20,252 bases of DNA from a virus (IMGVR_UViG_3300042992_001852:1-20252); one strand, 5' to 3'; positions 1 to 7,622 are shown, counted from the stretch's first letter. The notes: generated from the sequence alone by a model not told the origin. Made by a program: numbers and translations.

Positions 1-125
1 GACCGTGCGAGTACTTGGCTTACTGCCAATCTGGATTCAATCCAAACGTCGCTGACAACCTGTACGAGATCGCTCTCCCGAACGAAGAGCTATCTCGTGT
101 TGATTCTGAAGCACCCCCATTCTGA
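1..125 (+). CDS. C-terminal end of a possible PD-(D/E)XK nuclease (partial)
   Basis: The frame starting at base 3 is open from the window edge to a TGA at 123-125 and gives about 40 residues ending in SEAPPF. It contains a C-x5-C pair (CEYLAYC) followed by a glycine-phenylalanine. Cysteines of this kind occur near the C terminus of RecB/Cas4-like PD-(D/E)XK exonucleases, which often sit just upstream of the AAA ATPase and DUF669 genes in phage recombination operons. The next gene begins 20 bases after the stop, so it is probably co-transcribed. The catalytic core lies outside the window, so the family assignment rests on one motif and on gene order. Confidence 0.45.
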   Translation, partial: PCEYLAYCQSGFNPNVADNLYEIALPNEELSRVDSEAPPF

Positions 126-145
126 TTTGAAAGGAAACCTTATTC

Positions 146-949
146 ATGACAATGACTTTACCAACCACCAAGACCAAGCCGACCACCGACTTGGCTAAGC
201 AATCGATCTTGCTCTATGGCGTTCCCAAGCTCGGCAAGAGTTCGTTCGCCTCGCAATTCCCTGAGGCCATGTTCTTCGAATGCGAACCAGGACTCAATCA
301 CTTGGAAGTGTTCAAGGTGCCGACCTACTCGTGGGAAGCGTTCTTGGAAGCTTGCAAGTTGCTGGCCAAGGGCGATCACAACTTCAAGACGATCGTAATC
401 GACACGGTCGACAACGCATTCAAGATGTGTTCGGACTATGTCTGTGCCAAGCATGGCATCGAGTACGAAGGCGACATGGGCCACGGTAAAGGTTGGGCTC
501 TGGTAAAGAACGAATGGCATCGCGTGCTGACTCGTTTGGCCAGCTTGCCATATGGCTTGATCCTCATCTCGCACGCGGTCGACAAGACGATCGAGACGCG
601 AACGGGCGAATACACCAAGACCACTCCGAGCTTGCCTGATCGTGCTCGCAACGTCGTGTTGGGCCTAGTCGACATCATCCTCTATGGCGACTCGGTCTCT
701 CGAAAAGACGCTGCGGGAAACCTCGTTGTCGATCGAGTGCTCCGAACCAAGCCTCATCCGACTTACGAGGCTGGCGACCGTACGGGTCGTTTGCCCGAGA
801 TGCTGCCACTGGATTACTCCGCCTTCAATTCAGCATTCAGTGGCACCGCTTCGAATTCACCCGCACAGAGCCCTGCGCCCGGCAAAGGCACTGCTGCGTC
901 TACTTCCAATCCGGGCAGCACCCCAGCAGGAAAGGCTGTTAAGCAATGA
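146..949 (+). CDS. RecA-like phage AAA ATPase (AAA_24 / Sak4-type recombination protein)
   Basis: This 267-residue protein has a Walker A loop GVPKLGKSS at residues 25-33 and a Walker B strand TIVIDTVDN at 82-90. A conserved GHGKGW follows at about 112-117, and a sensor-like strand LILISHAVDK lies at 138-147. This is the layout of the phage nucleotide-binding AAA_24 family, which includes Sak4-type proteins that promote single-strand annealing during phage recombination. The last 40 residues are a low-complexity Ser/Pro/Ala/Gly tail, probably disordered. AAAGGAAACC lies about ten bases before the ATG at 146; a second ATG two codons later is also possible. The stop overlaps the DUF669 start (ATGA, 946-949), implying translational coupling with a likely ssDNA-binding partner. 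Confidence 0.85.
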   Translation: MTMTLPTTKTKPTTDLAKQSILLYGVPKLGKSSFASQFPEAMFFECEPGLNHLEVFKVPTYSWEAFLEACKLLAKGDHNFKTIVIDTVDNAFKMCSDYVCAKHGIEYEGDMGHGKGWALVKNEWHRVLTRLASLPYGLILISHAVDKTIETRTGEYTKTTPSLPDRARNVVLGLVDIILYGDSVSRKDAAGNLVVDRVLRTKPHPTYEAGDRTGRLPEMLPLDYSAFNSAFSGTASNSPAQSPAPGKGTAASTSNPGSTPAGKAVKQ

Positions 950-1410
950 GCGATTACGAAGAATACGAAACCACCGACCAATCCGTTGATCTGTCGTCGT
1001 TCGATGATGAATTCGCAACCGCGGAAGCACCTGAGTATGACGAGGTCCCCGACGGCAAGTATCAAGCTCGCATTGAGTCGGTGAAGCTTGAGTCAAGTCA
1101 GAAGGGTGACCCGATGATCAAGTTCGATTTGGAAGTGCTGTCTGGCTCACATGCCGGCCGTCACATCTTCAAGAATTCGGTCATCACGCAAGCATCGATC
1201 CCTTACGTAAAGGGCGATCTCAAGACACTGGGCCTGGAGCTTTCCAAGTTCAGTGAGCTATCCGGGCGACTTGAAGAACTGCTCGATGTGACCTTGGAAG
1301 TCACGAAGCGGACTCGCGGTGACTACACCAACGTCTACTTCAATCGACGCATTCGTCTCGCGGCCGCTTCGAACGGTGAGGTCCCACCATCGCCGGACAT
1401 GCCGTTCTGA
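946..1410 (+). CDS. DUF669 family protein, probable phage ssDNA-binding protein
   Basis: This 154-residue protein starts with an acidic, tyrosine-rich segment (residues 1-35). A beta-rich core follows, including VPDGKYQARIESVKLESS, then MIKFDLEVLSG, a GRHIFKNSVI-like strand, and a C-terminal VTKRTRGDYTNVYF strand. This matches DUF669 proteins, which accompany AAA_24 ATPases in phage replication operons and are often proposed to be OB-fold single-strand DNA-binding proteins. The C terminus ends DMPF, an acidic/aromatic tip like that of bacterial SSB, which would suit partner recruitment. The start overlaps the ATPase stop in an ATGA. Family membership is fairly secure; the ssDNA-binding role is inferred from context. 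Confidence 0.8.
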   Translation: MSDYEEYETTDQSVDLSSFDDEFATAEAPEYDEVPDGKYQARIESVKLESSQKGDPMIKFDLEVLSGSHAGRHIFKNSVITQASIPYVKGDLKTLGLELSKFSELSGRLEELLDVTLEVTKRTRGDYTNVYFNRRIRLAAASNGEVPPSPDMPF

Positions 1411-1440
1411 TCGTTTGACGCTTGAGTTCGCACGGGTGCG

Positions 1441-1507
1441 GCTGGGACGGGCAAAGCGAGTGAGTTGGTGCAAACCAACTGTTCGTTCCGTCCCAGCTTT
1501 TCTATTT
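1441..1507 (+). terminator. Large bipartite hairpin followed by a T-rich run
   Basis: GCTGGGACGG (1441-1450) pairs perfectly with CCGTCCCAGC (1488-1497). Inside the loop a second stem, AGTTGGT (1463-1469) with ACCAACT (1474-1480), forms around GCAA. The outer stem runs directly into TTTTCTATTT. The shape fits an intrinsic terminator or attenuator. It lies between DUF669 and the resolvase gene, inside what otherwise looks like one operon, so partial termination is more likely than a full stop. Confidence 0.7.
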
Positions 1508-1525
1508 CAGTGAAAGGAAGCAAGG

Positions 1526-1909
1526 ATGGTTACCGAGTTTGATCTCCCGTATCCGCCCTCGGTCAATCATTACTTCAGCTATTACCAGGGCCGTCCCGTT
1601 CTCTCCAAAGATGCACGCACCTATCGACATCAAGTGCGACGCATTGCAATCGCCAAAGGCATCAAACCGCTGATGGGGTCAATTGCTATCCGCATTGACA
1701 TCGCACCACCTGATGATCGGCGTCGCGATTGTGACAACGTACAGAAGGCTGTTCTCGATGCATTGCAGCATGCCGGCGTGTTCTGGGATGACTCTCAGGT
1801 TGTTTGGTTGCTGTCAATCAAGCACGACTCCAAACCGAAGGGCCAAATCAGAGTGCAGATTGGTGATGCAGAATCACAAACGCTTTCACCTGCAATGGAG
1901 ATCGCTTAG
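1526..1909 (+). CDS. rusA: RusA-family Holliday junction resolvase
   Basis: This 127-residue protein has the RusA family layout: an N-terminal PPSVNHY motif (residues 10-16) and the catalytic and dimer region RRRDCDNVQKAVLDAL (65-80), with paired aspartates and the conserved lysine. A following DDSQV (88-92) supplies the other conserved acidic residues. RusA enzymes are small homodimeric endonucleases that cut four-way DNA junctions; in phages they resolve recombination intermediates or clear branched DNA before packaging. The length is close to that of E. coli RusA. The ATG at 1526 follows GAAAGGAAGCAAGG. It lies downstream of the 1441-1507 hairpin and two bases upstream of the next gene. 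Confidence 0.9.
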   Translation: MVTEFDLPYPPSVNHYFSYYQGRPVLSKDARTYRHQVRRIAIAKGIKPLMGSIAIRIDIAPPDDRRRDCDNVQKAVLDALQHAGVFWDDSQVVWLLSIKHDSKPKGQIRVQIGDAESQTLSPAMEIA

Positions 1910-1911
1910 CC

Positions 1912-2181
1912 ATGTCGCAACTCACCCGTTTCAGTCGCCCAATCGTGCGGCATTTGCCAAGTCTCAATCTCGTCGTTCGCTTTGACGATTCGGGCATCTC
2001 CGTCCGCGCTTATCGCTGCCGCAAATGGAAAAGCGTCACGTGGGCTCAGCTTGCATCACTGGCGGATGATACCGAGCCAGTGGTTCGGTTTTGTGAGACG
2101 GATCATGGGTCACGAGTATTGGAGGCGATGGGAGTACGTCTTCCTAAAGATGATCAATCAGCTAGAGGTGGCCCAGCTTGA
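1912..2181 (+). CDS. Small protein of unknown function
   Basis: This 89-residue protein is basic in its first half (repeated Arg around residues 6-45) and more acidic later. No motif or membrane segment is recognised. It starts two bases after the resolvase stop and its own stop overlaps the primase start codon (TTGA, 2178-2181). This tight packing between replication genes is the main evidence that it is real and suggests a role in replication or recombination, but the sequence does not show what it does. There is a short hydrophobic strand around NLVVRFD (residues 19-25) and a WAQLASLAD helix-like stretch in the middle. Confidence 0.6.
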   Translation: MSQLTRFSRPIVRHLPSLNLVVRFDDSGISVRAYRCRKWKSVTWAQLASLADDTEPVVRFCETDHGSRVLEAMGVRLPKDDQSARGGPA

Positions 2182-4847
2182 GTCATCCAGCGATTACTTT
2201 ATTGACGACTCTGTTCGAGCCATCGGACCTGATCCTTTTTCGACCTGTTGAGGCATGGACGGAAGGGGGACGGAAACGCAGTCGTGTCGATTATGGCAAC
2301 GTTTGCTACCGGCCTGCCAAGATAACGACACTTGAGCAAACGTTGACTCGACTGGAAACCAGCTCCGAGTCTGAACGTACGAATCTATTCTTCGGCGTCT
2401 GCCCACGGGTTGGAAATAAAGGTCGGTACGATCTCGCCTGGCAGATTCGCACTATTCGCTGCCTCTGGGCTGATCTCGATGGATGCGATGTTGCTCAAGC
2501 TGCAGAGCGTTGTGCTTCACAATCGATGCCCTCGCCGACAGCGATCGTCAATAGCGGCAATGGCGTGCATCTGTATTGGCTCTTGGATCGTCCTCTTCTG
2601 ATCGACGATGTTGGCAATCCTCCTCCCGTCGAAACGGAATGGACCATTGGCAGCGACGGACGGAAGAAACCGCGGCGTTACATCCTTGATGGCAAAGATC
2701 GTGTCTACGTTGATCGACGTCATCATCTGACCAAGACAAGCCCTAAGGCTTTGCAAGCCCAAGATCTACTTACAGGCATAGCGGCCACGATCAATGCAGA
2801 CCACACAACGGACCTCACTCGTTTACTCCGACTTCCGGGAACATGGAATCGCAAGGAACAACGTAATGGTCGTGAACCGGTCAAAGCAGAACTAGTCGAA
2901 TGCGACGGCAACCGTCGGTATCCAATCGATGCGTTTCAGAAGTTTGCGAAGTTGTGTGAAGCCACAAAGCGTCAACGGCAGATTGAGGCGATGCCCTTGC
3001 CTGCCGTCCGTAAGCTATCGGCTGGTAAGTCCGATAAGCTTTCCGAGCTTATTGCCGCATGTATGATCGCTCCTGAAGGCACTCGTTCCGAGGCTGACTT
3101 CGCGGTCTGCTGCTATGCAATTCGAAACGGAATCGCCAAGGATGAAGCTTGGACACGTCTGCAATCCGTCGGCAAGTTCGCAGAGCAAGGTCGCCGCTAC
3201 TTCGAATTGACCTGGGAAAGCGGTGAGTACGATGTGCGGGCCACTTTGTGCGATCGCTTGCAGAAGCGTTTGCCTCAGGAAAGTCCAGCAGTGGCTGCAC
3301 CGACAGGAGGCCAGCAGGCAGATGAGCCCGAAGAGCGACGAACCATTACGATCGACTCGCGCTCAACGCCCGTCGCTTCAACCATGGGGCAGATCACAGA
3401 TCGATTGCTTTCCACAGGCTCTTGTTTCAATCGGATGGAGCAATTGGTTGTGGTGCGAGAGCAATCGATCTCGCCAGTGCTCTCATCTGCGGAGTTGACG
3501 GGACTGCTCAACCAGCACGTCGAGTTCTACTTTGTTAATGAAGATGGGGGCGAGTACAAACCACTGCCAACCTCTTACGCGAACACTTGGCTCAACAACG
3601 TGGGCCAGCGCGAACGGCTGCCAGCGATTCGACTGTTTAGCCACAATCCGATCTACACAGCGGACTGGCGTCTAGTCAGCCCCGGCTTCGATCCCCAATC
3701 GGGTTTCTATTACGCAGGGCCGAACATCGAACCCGTCGAGGGGACCAAGCATCTCGATACGTTGTTGCGAGATTTCTGCTGGAGAAAGCCAACGGATCGC
3801 ACAAATTACATTGGTATCTTGTTAACGGGTCTGCTGGTCTCTCGCTTCATCGGCTCAAAGCCAGCCGTACTGTTCAACGGTAATCAACCCGAACTGGGCA
3901 AATCGGTTCTCGCACAAATTTTGGCAATCTTGCGAGATGGCCATCATGTGGAAACCGCCTCGTACAACGCCAACGACGAAGAGTTCGAAAAGCGTCTCGG
4001 AACGATTGTCCGTCATGGCGTCACCACCATCATCATTGATAACGCCAAGGCCCGTGGCCGCAATCCAAAGATAGACTCCGCTTGCCTCGAGCGTTCGATT
4101 ACCGATCCGATCCTATCCTTTCGGTTGCTTGGCTTCTCGCAAGAGATCCGCGCCGAGAACTCGCATCTTTTTTGTATCACTGCCAACTCGCCTGATGTAA
4201 GTCGAGACCTTATTACTCGCTGCGTGGCCATCAATCTACACCACGAAGGCGATCCTACGAAGCGATCCTTCTCGATGGACGATCCCGAGGGTTACGTACA
4301 AACACATCGACTTCAGTTGCTCGGCGAACTGATAAACATGGTCGAGCGATGGAAGGCCAGCGGAATGCCATTAGCCAAGGTGCAAACGCGTTTTAACAAG
4401 AAGGGCTGGGGCAATATCATCGGTGGAATTCTGGAAGCCAATGGTGAACCAGACTTCATGATCAACGCTGACGATGCCGCCAGCGAGATGGATGAGACCC
4501 GTCGTGAGTTCGAGGAGCTGGTCACGACGCTCGCGAAGCACCCGCAGGGGATCTGGTCGTCATCTGAGTTAACAGACCTCGCAAACAAAAACTTCGTTCT
4601 GCAGTCTGAACTCGGCGACGGCACTCCGCGCTCACAGACCACGCGCATGGGCAAACTGGCGGGTCGATTTGTTGGCGAGCGATTCAAGCTCGATGATGGC
4701 ACCTACGCAGTATTCAAACGGATCTTTAATGGCCAATACAACCAGTACCAGGTCTTCGTTGAGTCGGCCCAAAGTGACTGCTTAGGACTTCCGGACGTTG
4801 AAAACCAGACGTCCGGGAACGTCCGGGAATTGGAGCTGTTTTCATGA
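2178..4847 (+). CDS. Primase-helicase fusion (AEP-type primase plus AAA+ helicase)
   Basis: This 889-residue replication protein has two parts. The N-terminal third carries the archaeo-eukaryotic (RepB-type) primase signature: WADLD at 97-101, SGNGVHLYW at 126-134, and RLLRLPGTWNRK at about 215-226, which bind metal and nucleotide. The C-terminal half carries a helicase ATPase: Walker A GNQPELGKS near 568-576, a Walker B strand GVTTIIIDNAK near 614-624, and a sensor/arginine-finger stretch CITANSPDVSRDLITRC near 665-682. It would unwind the phage origin and prime synthesis. I chose TTG at 2178 because it overlaps the previous stop as TTGA and keeps the N-terminal segment before the primase core; there is no nearby in-frame ATG. 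The last 25 residues run into the GGACGT repeat zone. Confidence 0.85.
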   Translation: MSHPAITLLTTLFEPSDLILFRPVEAWTEGGRKRSRVDYGNVCYRPAKITTLEQTLTRLETSSESERTNLFFGVCPRVGNKGRYDLAWQIRTIRCLWADLDGCDVAQAAERCASQSMPSPTAIVNSGNGVHLYWLLDRPLLIDDVGNPPPVETEWTIGSDGRKKPRRYILDGKDRVYVDRRHHLTKTSPKALQAQDLLTGIAATINADHTTDLTRLLRLPGTWNRKEQRNGREPVKAELVECDGNRRYPIDAFQKFAKLCEATKRQRQIEAMPLPAVRKLSAGKSDKLSELIAACMIAPEGTRSEADFAVCCYAIRNGIAKDEAWTRLQSVGKFAEQGRRYFELTWESGEYDVRATLCDRLQKRLPQESPAVAAPTGGQQADEPEERRTITIDSRSTPVASTMGQITDRLLSTGSCFNRMEQLVVVREQSISPVLSSAELTGLLNQHVEFYFVNEDGGEYKPLPTSYANTWLNNVGQRERLPAIRLFSHNPIYTADWRLVSPGFDPQSGFYYAGPNIEPVEGTKHLDTLLRDFCWRKPTDRTNYIGILLTGLLVSRFIGSKPAVLFNGNQPELGKSVLAQILAILRDGHHVETASYNANDEEFEKRLGTIVRHGVTTIIIDNAKARGRNPKIDSACLERSITDPILSFRLLGFSQEIRAENSHLFCITANSPDVSRDLITRCVAINLHHEGDPTKRSFSMDDPEGYVQTHRLQLLGELINMVERWKASGMPLAKVQTRFNKKGWGNIIGGILEANGEPDFMINADDAASEMDETRREFEELVTTLAKHPQGIWSSSELTDLANKNFVLQSELGDGTPRSQTTRMGKLAGRFVGERFKLDDGTYAVFKRIFNGQYNQYQVFVESAQSDCLGLPDVENQTSGNVRELELFS

Positions 4848-5122
4848 TCAGTATCAAAAACGCCAATAGTGCGGTGCCGTTCAATCAATTTCGCTGCTTC
4901 CACATGCGAAGCTCGGTGTCCACTTCCGGACGTTTAGGACATTTCCCGGACGTAAAGATTTCCAAACGTCCTAACTTTTTACCCAGCATTTTCATTGGTG
5001 GCTTAGGACGTTCCGGACGTTCCGGACGTTTGTCAGGAGTTAGTTGTTGGGAGGGTAAACGAACGTGTTTTTCCCCGTATGTAGATCGTATAGGGAAACA
5101 CGTCCTAAACGTCCGGACGTCC
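4793..5122 (+). repeat. Iteron-like zone of GGACGT/ACGTCC repeats, candidate replication origin
   Basis: GGACGT or its complement ACGTCC occurs at 4793, 4809, 4819, 4928, 4948, 4966, 5006, 5015, 5024, 5100, 5109, 5115 and 5117. At 5006-5029 the unit GGACGTTCC repeats with a 9-bp period. At 5109-5122 it forms a continuous palindromic block ACGTCCGGACGTCC. Several clusters also contain TTAGGAC or GTCCTAA. The zone starts inside the 3' end of the primase-helicase gene and fills the following 330 bases. Dense, partly palindromic short repeats beside a phage initiator/helicase gene are typical of origins. That role is inferred; regulatory operator sites are the alternative. Confidence 0.7.
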
Positions 5123-5182
5123 GGGAATGCCTCAAACCACATTTCTCAGTCACCCCAAAATCGAAAGGCAACCTCGGTATGA
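4844..5182 (+). CDS. Doubtful open frame through the repeat zone
   Basis: This frame encodes 112 residues. It begins with an ATGA overlap on the primase stop (4844-4847) and ends with an ATGA overlap on the next start (5179-5182), and GGAG lies about nine bases before its ATG. Those points favour translation. Against it, the protein is dominated by the underlying DNA repeats (runs such as GRSGRSGRL), has no domain, and resembles no family I know. It may exist to carry ribosomes across the repeat zone between two coupled genes, or it may be chance. If it is not a gene, the segment 4848-5178 is a non-coding repeat region. Confidence 0.35.
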   Translation: MISIKNANSAVPFNQFRCFHMRSSVSTSGRLGHFPDVKISKRPNFLPSIFIGGLGRSGRSGRLSGVSCWEGKRTCFSPYVDRIGKHVLNVRTSGNASNHISQSPQNRKATSV

Positions 5183-5649
5183 ATCACGCATTTGCGTCTC
5201 GCCCCACCGTCTACAACGGCGTCCAGTTCCGTTCCCGCTTAGAAGCACAATGGGCATGCTTCTTTGATCAAGCGAATTGGAAGTGGGACTATGAGCCTAT
5301 GGACCTCGTCGGTTGGACGCCAACCTTCCGTGTGGAGTTTCCATGCGGTCACTCCGAGTGCCCTGACACCCATATGCTTTTGATCGATGTGCAGCCCTTC
5401 GATGACATCGCGTCGTTTGCTGGCCGTCGTTGCATGGACTTCGCATTCGGCGCGAGTCACAAGCCAAACGGCGAAGAGGAAACAATTCCTGCCGACGCAT
5501 CAGCGGCATTCGGAATCAATCCCGATGTGACTTACTGGCAGATGTCTCATGGTGCCGGCGGTGGTGAAGAGAACATCCGCAATTGGACGCCTACGAATGC
5601 TCACCAACTTTGGAAGCAAGCGGGCAACATCATCCGAGGTTGCTCATGA
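5179..5649 (+). CDS. PD-(D/E)XK endonuclease-like protein with altered active site
   Basis: This 156-residue protein opens with YNGVQFRSRLEAQWACFFDQ (residues 13-32) and then WDYEP (36-40). This is the N-terminal signature of a phage PD-(D/E)XK nuclease family, in which E23 of RSRLEAQWA belongs to the active site. The usual next motifs, LPDF and then VEVK, appear here as TPTF and LIDVQP, so the metal-binding Asp and the catalytic Lys are replaced by Thr and Gln. It may have a shifted active site, or bind DNA without cutting. The ATG at 5179 overlaps the preceding frame's stop and directly follows the repeat zone, where a structure-specific nuclease or binding protein would fit. The stop overlaps the next possible start at 5646. 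Confidence 0.65.
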   Translation: MNHAFASRPTVYNGVQFRSRLEAQWACFFDQANWKWDYEPMDLVGWTPTFRVEFPCGHSECPDTHMLLIDVQPFDDIASFAGRRCMDFAFGASHKPNGEEETIPADASAAFGINPDVTYWQMSHGAGGGEENIRNWTPTNAHQLWKQAGNIIRGCS

Positions 5650-5885
5650 GTAACCAATCGAGAACGCAAGTCATCGCACACGTTAGCGCACGTCGCAACC
5701 GTTGCTCTTCGTTCGAGTGCAACGCCCAGCACGCGACTGAACGCGTCAGTGGGCCAACAGTGGCCCCACAACGCGTCTGCCACTATGGCACTCGCAAGCC
5801 CCAAACGATGGGTCCTCCCCCAAAAACCACCGCGTTCTTGGGCCGCGGGAACAGCCGCGCTACTCGACACAGTTTGTTTTTTTAG
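5646..5885 (+). CDS. Possible small protein, low confidence
   Basis: A 79-residue frame begins with an ATGA overlap on the nuclease-like gene (5646-5649). It has a Cys pair (RCSSFEC) and a third Cys in VCHYG, but the second half is a Pro/Gly/Arg-rich string with no domain, and it contains DNA inverted repeats (5741-5776 and around 5843-5858). It ends in a run of T followed by a terminator hairpin. The overlap supports translation; the composition and the hairpins argue that much of the segment is structural or regulatory rather than coding. I do not recognise a family. Confidence 0.35.
   Translation: MSNQSRTQVIAHVSARRNRCSSFECNAQHATERVSGPTVAPQRVCHYGTRKPQTMGPPPKTTAFLGRGNSRATRHSLFF
5741..5776. 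repeat. Imperfect inverted repeat flanked by ACGCGT
   Basis: ACGCGT occurs at 5741-5746 and again at 5771-5776. Between them GTGGGCC (5749-5755) pairs with GGCCCCAC (5762-5769), with one bulged base. An overlapping smaller stem, ACTGA with TCAGT, also forms around the left ACGCGT. This could be a protein-binding palindrome or an mRNA hairpin. No function can be assigned from sequence alone. Confidence 0.5.
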
Positions 5886-5888
5886 TCC

Positions 5889-5910
5889 GGGCGACTTTCG
5901 CCCCATTTTC
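5889..5910 (+). terminator. Terminator-like hairpin before the 76-residue gene
   Basis: GGGCGA (5889-5894), loop CTT, TCGCCC (5898-5903), then CATTTTC. A T-run (TTTGTTTTTTTAG) lies on the other side, so the hairpin could act in both directions. It ends about eight bases before the AAGGAG ribosome site of the next gene, so it may separate the replication operon from the methyltransferase pair or attenuate read-through. Confidence 0.6.
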
Positions 5911-5924
5911 ACAAGGAGATTTTC

Positions 5925-6155
5925 ATGGATTGGGATACAGCCATGCGTCGGAAATTGAAGCGATTCAACGCAGCCGCCAGGCGTGCGATTGCAAAGCGCG
6001 AAGCGGGCGAGGTGGCTTCGAAACCATCAAAGCCGCAGCCAACAACCTGGGATGACGCATTGAAACGAATGCTACGCAAAGCACGAAGAAAGGCAGCGAG
6101 AACCCACAGAGTCGACGCGCTGCAAACACAGCATAGACCCCTCAACGCCAATTAA
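5925..6155 (+). CDS. Small highly basic protein with an internal duplication
   Basis: This 76-residue Arg/Lys/Ala-rich protein starts with ATG at 5925 after a strong AAGGAG site. It contains two copies of a W-D-x-A-[ML]-x-R-x-L-[KR] motif, WDTAMRRKLKR (residues 3-13) and WDDALKRMLRK (about 42-52), each followed by a basic helix-like segment. Two amphipathic basic helices joined by a Pro/Lys linker suggest nucleic-acid binding, but no family is recognised. It lies directly upstream of the methyltransferase gene with a 59-base gap and may share its transcript. Confidence 0.65.
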   Translation: MDWDTAMRRKLKRFNAAARRAIAKREAGEVASKPSKPQPTTWDDALKRMLRKARRKAARTHRVDALQTQHRPLNAN

Positions 6156-6214
6156 GCCCCCCAAAGATCAGAGATTGATTACCAACACGAGTCCATCAAG
6201 GAAGGAACACCAGT

Positions 6215-7612
6215 ATGTCAACCATCAATGCTTTGCAGATTGAAATGTGGACGCTCGATCGAGTTCGTCCCTATGAAAACAACCCTCGCAACAACGACAA
6301 AGCCGTCGACGCGGTCGCTGCTTCGATCAAAGAGTATGGCTTCTCGCAGCCAATCGTTGTCGACAGCGACAGCGTTATCATCGTCGGCCATACGCGACTG
6401 AAGGCAGCCCAGAAGCTTGGCCTGGAGCGTGTGCCCGTCGTGGTCGCTTCGCATTTGACGCCAGAGCAAGTTCGAGCTTATCGGATCGCCGACAACAAAA
6501 CCGCTGAGATCGCGGAATGGAATTACGACCTGTTGCCGATCGAATTGTCGGCATTGCAGGAAGCCAACTACGATCTCGGACTCCTCGGATTCAACGCTCA
6601 GGAACTTGCGAAGCTGATGGATACCGGCGTCAACGAAGGTTTGACGGACCCGGACGAGATCCCCGAGCCGCCAGACGATGCGGTCACTCAGCTAGGCGAT
6701 CTTTGGATCCTCGGTAACCATCGGTTGCTCTGTGGTAACTCCTCATCGCCGGCAGACCTGGATCGTTTGCTGGCCGGCGCTGCCATCCATCTCGTCAACA
6801 CAGATCCGCCTTACAACGTGAAGGTTGAACCGCGATCGAACAACGCAATCGCTGCCGGCCTTTCTTCGTTCACAAACGATGGAGCAGCTTCGAGACTCAA
6901 AGGTGGCCAAGGCAATGCTGCGTCTTTTGGTGTCGACCACGAGACTGGCAAGCCTAAGCATGCGGCGACGCACAAAAAGCTTCGTGCTAAAGATCGTCCG
7001 TTAGCGAATGACTTCGTTAGCGACGAGGCTTTTGATCAGTTGCTTGACGATTGGTTCGGCAACATTGCCCGAGTCTTGCTGCCAGGTCGCTGCTTCTACA
7101 TTTGGGGCGGCTACGCCAATTGCGGTAACTATCCGCCAGTGCTGAAGAAGCATGGGCTGTATTTCTCGCAGTCCATCATCTGGGACAAACAGCATCCTGT
7201 ACTTACGCGAAAAGATTTCATGGGTGCCCACGAATGGGCGTTCTATGGCTGGAAGGAAGGAGCCGGGCATAAGTATTACGGGCCCAAGAATGCAACGGAC
7301 CTATGGCAGGTGAAGAAGATCAATCCGCAGTCGATGTCGCATTTAACTCAGAAGCCTGCGGAGCTCGCCGTTCGCGCGATGCAGTACTCATCTGTGCAAG
7401 GTGAGAACGTGCTCGACCTCTTCGGTGGAAGTGGCTCGACGATGATCGGCGCGGAGCAATGTGGTCGCAATTCGTTCTTGATGGAACTCGACACACTTTA
7501 TTGTGACGTAATCGTTGATAGGTACCAAAGGTTTTCTGGTAACAAGGCCATCTTGGAACGGACCGGCGAATCTCCGATTCCGATGCAGCCTCGTGAACAG
7601 AACATGCGATAG
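6215..7612 (+). CDS. ParB-domain DNA methyltransferase (N6-adenine or N4-cytosine)
   Basis: This 465-residue protein joins a ParB/sulfiredoxin-like N-terminal domain (residues 10-100, with GHTRLKAAQKLGL at 58-70) to a DNA amino-methyltransferase. The catalytic motif DPPY is at 197-200 and the S-adenosylmethionine motif FGGSGST at 403-409. The order, DPPY before FxGxG, marks the beta class. The enzyme would transfer a methyl group to an exocyclic amine in a specific site on phage or host DNA. No restriction gene is adjacent, so it is probably a solitary phage methyltransferase for self-protection or regulation. The ATG at 6215 follows GGAAGGAACACC. It ends 10 bases before the convergent minus-strand block. 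A perfect AGGAGG starts within its stop codon (7611-7616). Confidence 0.9.
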   Translation: MSTINALQIEMWTLDRVRPYENNPRNNDKAVDAVAASIKEYGFSQPIVVDSDSVIIVGHTRLKAAQKLGLERVPVVVASHLTPEQVRAYRIADNKTAEIAEWNYDLLPIELSALQEANYDLGLLGFNAQELAKLMDTGVNEGLTDPDEIPEPPDDAVTQLGDLWILGNHRLLCGNSSSPADLDRLLAGAAIHLVNTDPPYNVKVEPRSNNAIAAGLSSFTNDGAASRLKGGQGNAASFGVDHETGKPKHAATHKKLRAKDRPLANDFVSDEAFDQLLDDWFGNIARVLLPGRCFYIWGGYANCGNYPPVLKKHGLYFSQSIIWDKQHPVLTRKDFMGAHEWAFYGWKEGAGHKYYGPKNATDLWQVKKINPQSMSHLTQKPAELAVRAMQYSSVQGENVLDLFGGSGSTMIGAEQCGRNSFLMELDTLYCDVIVDRYQRFSGNKAILERTGESPIPMQPREQNMR

Positions 7613-7622
7613 GAGGTCGCGA

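Noticed and set aside
5065-5178. An extended N terminus of the nuclease-like protein from 5065.
   Set aside because: It runs through the palindromic repeats; ATG 5179 begins the conserved part and overlaps the preceding stop.
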